Below, piece by piece: positions 60,593-64,000 of a stretch of DNA of 64,000 nt (within the stretch, counting starts at the first letter, position 1; each line of letters starts with the position of its first letter). A model generated the notes under the pieces. That model did no database searches, was not told the DNA's origin, and was given only the letters and a program-made list of their open reading frames with translations. Source of the DNA: Butyrivibrio sp. XPD2006 (GTDB lineage Bacteria > Bacillota > Clostridia > Lachnospirales > Lachnospiraceae); the NCBI RefSeq assembly GCF_000420865.1, contig NZ_ATVT01000010.1:95523-159522 (forward strand). Direction: 5' to 3'. A program made the position numbers and the translations under genes.

Positions 60593-61429
60593 GTGAAAAA
60601 ACTTCATTTTGATTATTGCATGGAAATCCGCTATTCTTCTGATGTTTCATGGTGCTGCTATACAATAAAGTGTATCCCCAAGGATACCGACAGACAGAAG
60701 ATTTCGAATATAAAGATCGATATGATACCTGAAACAAAAGCAGAATGGGCTACCGATTCCCACGGAAACAGATACATTTATGGCAGCAATGAGATACCGC
60801 ATTCATATTTTAAATATCACATTAAGGGTGATGCAGAATGTGGATGTGCGACGCATGAATCTGTTGCGACTGAAACTGAAGAGATGATATACAGGCATAG
60901 TCATGGACTTACTGATCCTGGAGAAAGGCTTAGGGAGTATATGGAATCCATAAGGGCTTCTATGCCTTCTTTTGATGATTTGAGATCACTTGATAAGGCA
61001 AAGCAGATAATGGAAAGACTGCATGGTTACCTTGTTTATGAAAAAGGCTGCACCAGCATAGGCACAGGGGCTGAGGAAGCTTTTTCGATTGGAAGGGGAG
61101 TATGCCAGGATTATTCCCATATCATGATCTCACTCCTTAATATGTCAGGATGTTCAGCCAGATACGTAACCGGACTCATCATAGGAGAGGGTGAATCTCA
61201 TGCATGGGTGGAAGTTGTAGATGATGGAAAATGGTATGGCCTTGACCCGACAAATAATATTCTGGTGCAAGACTCACACATAAAAATAGGCTGTGGCAGG
61301 GATGCAACTGAGTGCCAGATTAATAGGGGGATTATGCATGGGGGAGGAGAGCAGACACAGGATATATATGTGAATGTATCTGAGATAAGCCCCGGACAGA
61401 GCATCATAAGCAGAGGAGCATTGTTCTGA
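60593..61429 (+). CDS. Transglutaminase-like peptidase/amidase
   Basis: A 278-residue transglutaminase-like protein. The catalytic triad is intact: Cys171 in GRGVCQDYSH, His203 in ESHAWVEV, Asp218 in GLDPTNN. The N-terminal ~130 residues are a beta domain as in the family. GTG start at 60593. Such bacterial proteins act as peptidases or amide-forming enzymes; with the two previous genes it makes the known ATP-grasp/alpha-E/transglutaminase triad. It shares one base with the next gene. Confidence 0.88.
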   Translation: MKKLHFDYCMEIRYSSDVSWCCYTIKCIPKDTDRQKISNIKIDMIPETKAEWATDSHGNRYIYGSNEIPHSYFKYHIKGDAECGCATHESVATETEEMIYRHSHGLTDPGERLREYMESIRASMPSFDDLRSLDKAKQIMERLHGYLVYEKGCTSIGTGAEEAFSIGRGVCQDYSHIMISLLNMSGCSARYVTGLIIGEGESHAWVEVVDDGKWYGLDPTNNILVQDSHIKIGCGRDATECQINRGIMHGGGEQTQDIYVNVSEISPGQSIISRGALF

Positions 61430-62376
61430 TGATAAAAACTGTAGCAGAGGTAGCACTACCAGTTGATGAAGTTTTAAGAATAAAAAAAAGACGCATAATG
61501 CCGGATGGCTCTGAAAGAGTTCCGAAGCGAATAAGCATTGTTACAGGAATACACGGAGATGAGCTTGAAGGGCAGTATGTATGCTTTGAACTTGCAAGAC
61601 AGATAGAGGAAAACAAAAAGTGCCTGAAGGGAATAGTTGACATCTACCCTGCCATGAATCCACTTGGGATAGACTCGGTGACCCGAGGGATACCAGCTTT
61701 TGACCTTGATATGAACAGGATATTTCCGGGAAATACAGAAGGCAATATGACAGAATTACTTGCTGCAAATATTTTAAAGGATGTATCAGGATCCGCTGTG
61801 GTGCTGGATATACATGCGAGTAATATCTATCTTACTGAGATTCCGCAGATAAGAATCAACAGACTCCATAAAGAAGAACTTGTTCCACTTGCAAAGCACT
61901 GCAATGTTGATTTTGTCTGGATACATGAAGCAAGTACTGTTCTTGAGTCTACGTTTGCATACAGCCTAAACCATGCGGGAACACCATGCCTTGTTGTTGA
62001 GATGGGCGTTGGGATGCGTATAACAAAAGAGTACGGTGACCAGCTTGTGGATGGGATACTGGGGCTAATGCATTATATGGGAATGTGGACCGGAGAAACG
62101 AAAACACCAAGAAAGCCTATTGTTTCTGAGAATGCTGAAGATGTCTGTTTTCTCAATGCGGCATCAGGTGGGCTTTTTATCCCTGACGTGAAGCACTGGG
62201 AGAAGCTTTGCAAGGGCGACAGGATTGGGAGGATTATTGATCCGCTTTCCGGGCAGGTTTTACAAAATGTTGAAAGTCCTGTAGACGGAATTCTTTTTAC
62301 CATAAGAGAATATCCGATTGTTGATGAAGGATCGCTCATTGGCAGACTACTTAAAAAGGAAGTCATGGCTGTATGA
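61429..62376 (+). CDS. AstE/AspA-like zinc deacylase (active-site intact)
   Basis: A 315-residue protein of the succinylglutamate desuccinylase/aspartoacylase (M14-like) family. Zinc ligands are His42 and Glu45 (GIHGDELEG) and His129 (VVLDIHAS); LDMNRIFPG binds substrate and Glu191 (VVEMGVG) is the likely catalytic base. A C-terminal beta domain (about 230-315) is biotinyl-like. It would cleave an amide from an acylated amino acid or short peptide made or imported by the operon. Confidence 0.88.
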   Translation: MIKTVAEVALPVDEVLRIKKRRIMPDGSERVPKRISIVTGIHGDELEGQYVCFELARQIEENKKCLKGIVDIYPAMNPLGIDSVTRGIPAFDLDMNRIFPGNTEGNMTELLAANILKDVSGSAVVLDIHASNIYLTEIPQIRINRLHKEELVPLAKHCNVDFVWIHEASTVLESTFAYSLNHAGTPCLVVEMGVGMRITKEYGDQLVDGILGLMHYMGMWTGETKTPRKPIVSENAEDVCFLNAASGGLFIPDVKHWEKLCKGDRIGRIIDPLSGQVLQNVESPVDGILFTIREYPIVDEGSLIGRLLKKEVMAV

Positions 62377-63293
62377 AAAAGAAGATTATTTATGAGATCA
62401 AAGGGCTGTACAGAGACAGTTTCAGAATAACAGGTTTTGAATTTGGAAAGGGCAAAAAGTCTCTCTGCATTGTCGGAAGCATGCGGGGAAATGAAGTTCA
62501 GCAGTTATACTGTTGTTCCCAGCTTGTTAAAAAATTCAGGCAGCTTGAGGAAGAAAGACGTATCCGTCCGGATGTCAAAATTCTGATTATACCCTGCTGT
62601 AACCCATATTCGATTAATACGCAGAAGCGATTCTGGACTATTGATAATACTGACATAAACAGAATGTTCCCAGGGTATGACCTGGGGGAGACTACCCAGA
62701 GAATTGCCGACGGCATTTTTTCTCAGATAAAAGATTACGAGTATGGGATTCAGTTTACATCATTTTACATGCCGGGTGAGTTTATACCACATGTGAGACT
62801 AATGGATGAAGGATATTCTGATGTTATAACGGCAATGAAGTTTGGAATGCCTTACGTTGTAAAAAGAACTGTCAGACCGTATGATACGGCAACGCTGAAC
62901 TATAACTGGCAGGTGTGGAACACAAAAGCTTACAGCCTCTATACATCTACAACAAGTAGGATTGATAAAAAGAGTGCCGGTCAGGCAGTGCTGTCTATTC
63001 TTAGATTCTGCAAAAGCGTTGGATTTGTAAAATACCAGGAAAATGGTGATCACCCGTCAATAGTTATAAGTGATAAGGAGCTGATTAGTGTCAGAACTGC
63101 CAAATCAGGCATATTTGAGCCGCTTGTAAAAGTGGGAGACAGTGTGGATGAGGGGACTCCTCTTGCTGAGATCATAAATCCCTATGATGGTTCAGTAATG
63201 GAAACATTGTACGCGCCAAGAAGAGGTACGCTGTTCTTTATGCATTCTGACCCGATTACATATGCGGAAACAGCAGTGATAAAGATGGTTTGA
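62373..63293 (+). CDS. AstE/AspA-like paralogue lacking zinc and catalytic residues
   Basis: A 306-residue paralogue of the preceding protein with the same fold order. At the three key points it differs: GSMRGNE puts Arg38 in place of the first zinc His (Glu41 is kept), GIQFTSF puts Thr129 in place of the second His, and YVVKRTV puts Lys164 in place of the catalytic Glu. NTDINRMFPG (substrate arginine) is kept. It is probably a non-hydrolytic partner or binding subunit. Starts with ATGA overlap. Confidence 0.85.
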   Translation: MKKKIIYEIKGLYRDSFRITGFEFGKGKKSLCIVGSMRGNEVQQLYCCSQLVKKFRQLEEERRIRPDVKILIIPCCNPYSINTQKRFWTIDNTDINRMFPGYDLGETTQRIADGIFSQIKDYEYGIQFTSFYMPGEFIPHVRLMDEGYSDVITAMKFGMPYVVKRTVRPYDTATLNYNWQVWNTKAYSLYTSTTSRIDKKSAGQAVLSILRFCKSVGFVKYQENGDHPSIVISDKELISVRTAKSGIFEPLVKVGDSVDEGTPLAEIINPYDGSVMETLYAPRRGTLFFMHSDPITYAETAVIKMV

Positions 63294-63488
63294 GATCATT
63301 TAGCTGGAGAATGTAACGCTGTATTTCCTGTGGTACAGTTTTCTTTCCCATCGCAGAGAGGGTTATCAGAGGCTGGAGGCTTTTTGCAACCTACAAGTCC
63401 GGATGATTATATGAAGAGGTCACAGGATTTGCAGCCAATTTATCATGATTGCGGTCAGTTCTATTTTTCTGGGTGGATAATTTCATGA
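63294..63488 (+). pseudogene. C-terminal fragment of a PseF-like cytidylyltransferase
   Basis: Directly after the previous stop, and in the same frame, 64 codons encode NAVFPVVQFSFPSQRGL and PDDYMKRSQDLQPIYHDCGQ then FYF, the conserved end of pseudaminic acid / acylneuraminate cytidylyltransferases. The nucleotide-binding part is missing and there is no start codon of its own. It is the remainder of a sugar-nucleotide gene removed by deletion. Confidence 0.7.
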
Positions 63489-63516
63489 AAACTGGATCCG
63501 TAGTAGACAAAGCAAA

Positions 63517-63546
63517 ACCTCTATCTCACAATGGCGAGATAGAGGT
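63517..63546 (-). terminator. Terminator of the small secreted peptide gene
   Basis: ACCTCTATCTC (63517-63527) pairs perfectly with GAGATAGAGGT (63536-63546), eight-base loop. On the minus strand it is followed by TTTTGCTTTG, so it most likely ends the gene at 63595-63849. Confidence 0.7.
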
Positions 63547-63594
63547 AATTTGTATATTATTTCAACTTACACACTCGTTACTTACTTAAAATAT

Positions 63595-63849
63595 TTATCC
63601 GACTGTGTGTACTCCAAAAATTATAAAGTATAAGAACGCAAACACATTTGCAAAACCAGTCGCGATACTATCGCCAACATCATCAGCGGAGCCGATATAA
63701 TCAGGATCATGGTACTTATTATAATTTATATCCTGTGTTTCTGTAATCTCAACAGGTGTACTCTCACATGCAAATGTTGTAATAGGTGTTACGCTTATCA
63801 TCATTGCTGACATCATTATTGCTACCATTGTTTTCTTTAAAGTCTTCAT
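63595..63849 (-). CDS. Small secreted or membrane peptide precursor
   Basis: An 84-residue protein. MKTLKKTMVAIMMSAMMISV is a typical signal peptide start, with a likely cleavage around TTFA-CE. The mature part is acidic (TETQDINYNKYHDPDYIGSA), then ends with a hydrophobic, glycine-containing tail (GDSIATGFANVFAFLYFIIF). GAGAGG precedes the ATG. It could be a bacteriocin-like or signalling peptide, but no processing or immunity gene is in view. Confidence 0.6.
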   Translation of the reverse strand: MKTLKKTMVAIMMSAMMISVTPITTFACESTPVEITETQDINYNKYHDPDYIGSADDVGDSIATGFANVFAFLYFIIFGVHTVG

Positions 63850-64000
63850 AATCTTTACCTCTCTCTTTTCTCAATCTATTTTGGGTTGTTATGTGTCTTA
63901 TTTGTGTTGGTTTGTTTTATGTTGAGTTAATATTATCATGGCGACTATCACAAAATTGTCACACAAAAAACAAAATACATTTCAATTATGATTAACATGG
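63850..64000. other. AT-rich region upstream of the small peptide gene
   Basis: No gene is seen up to the window edge. On the minus strand, AGAGAGG lies about eight bases before the peptide gene's ATG. AT-rich -10-like sequences occur near 63932-63937 but no convincing -35 partner at the right distance. Confidence 0.3.

Overview
The window reads like a chromosomal segment of an anaerobic Lachnospiraceae bacterium, most likely close to Butyrivibrio or Pseudobutyrivibrio. It is moderately AT-rich, ribosome binding sites are strong AGGAGG types, ATGA stop/start overlaps are common, and protein families typical of rumen and gut Clostridia recur. These include a beta-glucosidase with the inverted GH3 domain order known from Butyrivibrio fibrisolvens, ATC-hydrolase-like proteins, LytTR/DUF3021 pairs and many GNAT acetyltransferases. 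Genus assignment is inference; no rRNA or tRNA gene is present.

Layout. 0.1-3.4 kb: a MATE exporter, an M42 aminopeptidase and a TIM-barrel protein of unknown function. 3.5-11.2 kb: a glycoside locus with a divergent AraC activator, a GPH sugar symporter, an inverted GH3 beta-glucosidase and a GH78 alpha-L-rhamnosidase; none of the enzymes has a signal peptide, so imported rhamnosyl-glucosides are probably cleaved in the cytoplasm. 11.3-14.1 kb: a DrrAB-type ABC exporter with its LytTR/DUF3021 regulator pair. 14.1-16.1 kb: KtrAB potassium uptake on the minus strand. 16.3-20.1 kb: a repeat-type hypothetical protein, a C-GCAxxG-C-C protein, AzlC, an AzlD with an unusual soluble extension, and a SUFU-domain protein.

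20.1-34.1 kb is an accessory stretch of small, same-strand genes: many GNAT acetyltransferases, VOC, ACT, TfoX-N, AAC(3)-like, HD, VanZ, alpha/beta hydrolases and a GH25 lysozyme. It contains broken genes, hairpin clusters and a short motif (about TTYCAGTATAAYCGACTAAG) that recurs at gene junctions. The motif and gene style return at 46-50 kb. Between them are three regulator-led modules: LysR with a divergent hydrolase/flavodoxin/cyclophilin-like/EamA operon (34.1-38.4 kb), a hydrolase-TetR module with a 19-bp inverted repeat spanning a divergent promoter (38.5-40.8 kb), and a second TetR with two operator-like dyads on a consensus promoter (40.9-43.2 kb). These are followed by a frameshifted HAD gene, DJ-1, an ATC-hydrolase-like protein and an internally deleted flavodoxin.

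50.2-53.3 kb holds a RelA/SpoT-domain ppGpp synthetase, glutamine-dependent NAD synthetase and a degraded C26 amidotransferase. 53.5-63.3 kb is the most intriguing part. After a leader with two related hairpins comes a tight ten-gene run: a polar amino-acid ABC importer (four genes), a cytidylate-kinase-like protein, an ArAE-HAD fusion, the circularly permuted ATP-grasp / alpha-E / transglutaminase triad, and two AstE/AspA-like proteins, the second of which has lost its metal-binding and catalytic residues. This suggests uptake of an amino acid followed by ATP-dependent peptide-bond formation and hydrolytic trimming, with an unknown product. The window ends with the tail fragment of a PseF-like cytidylyltransferase and a small secreted peptide gene.
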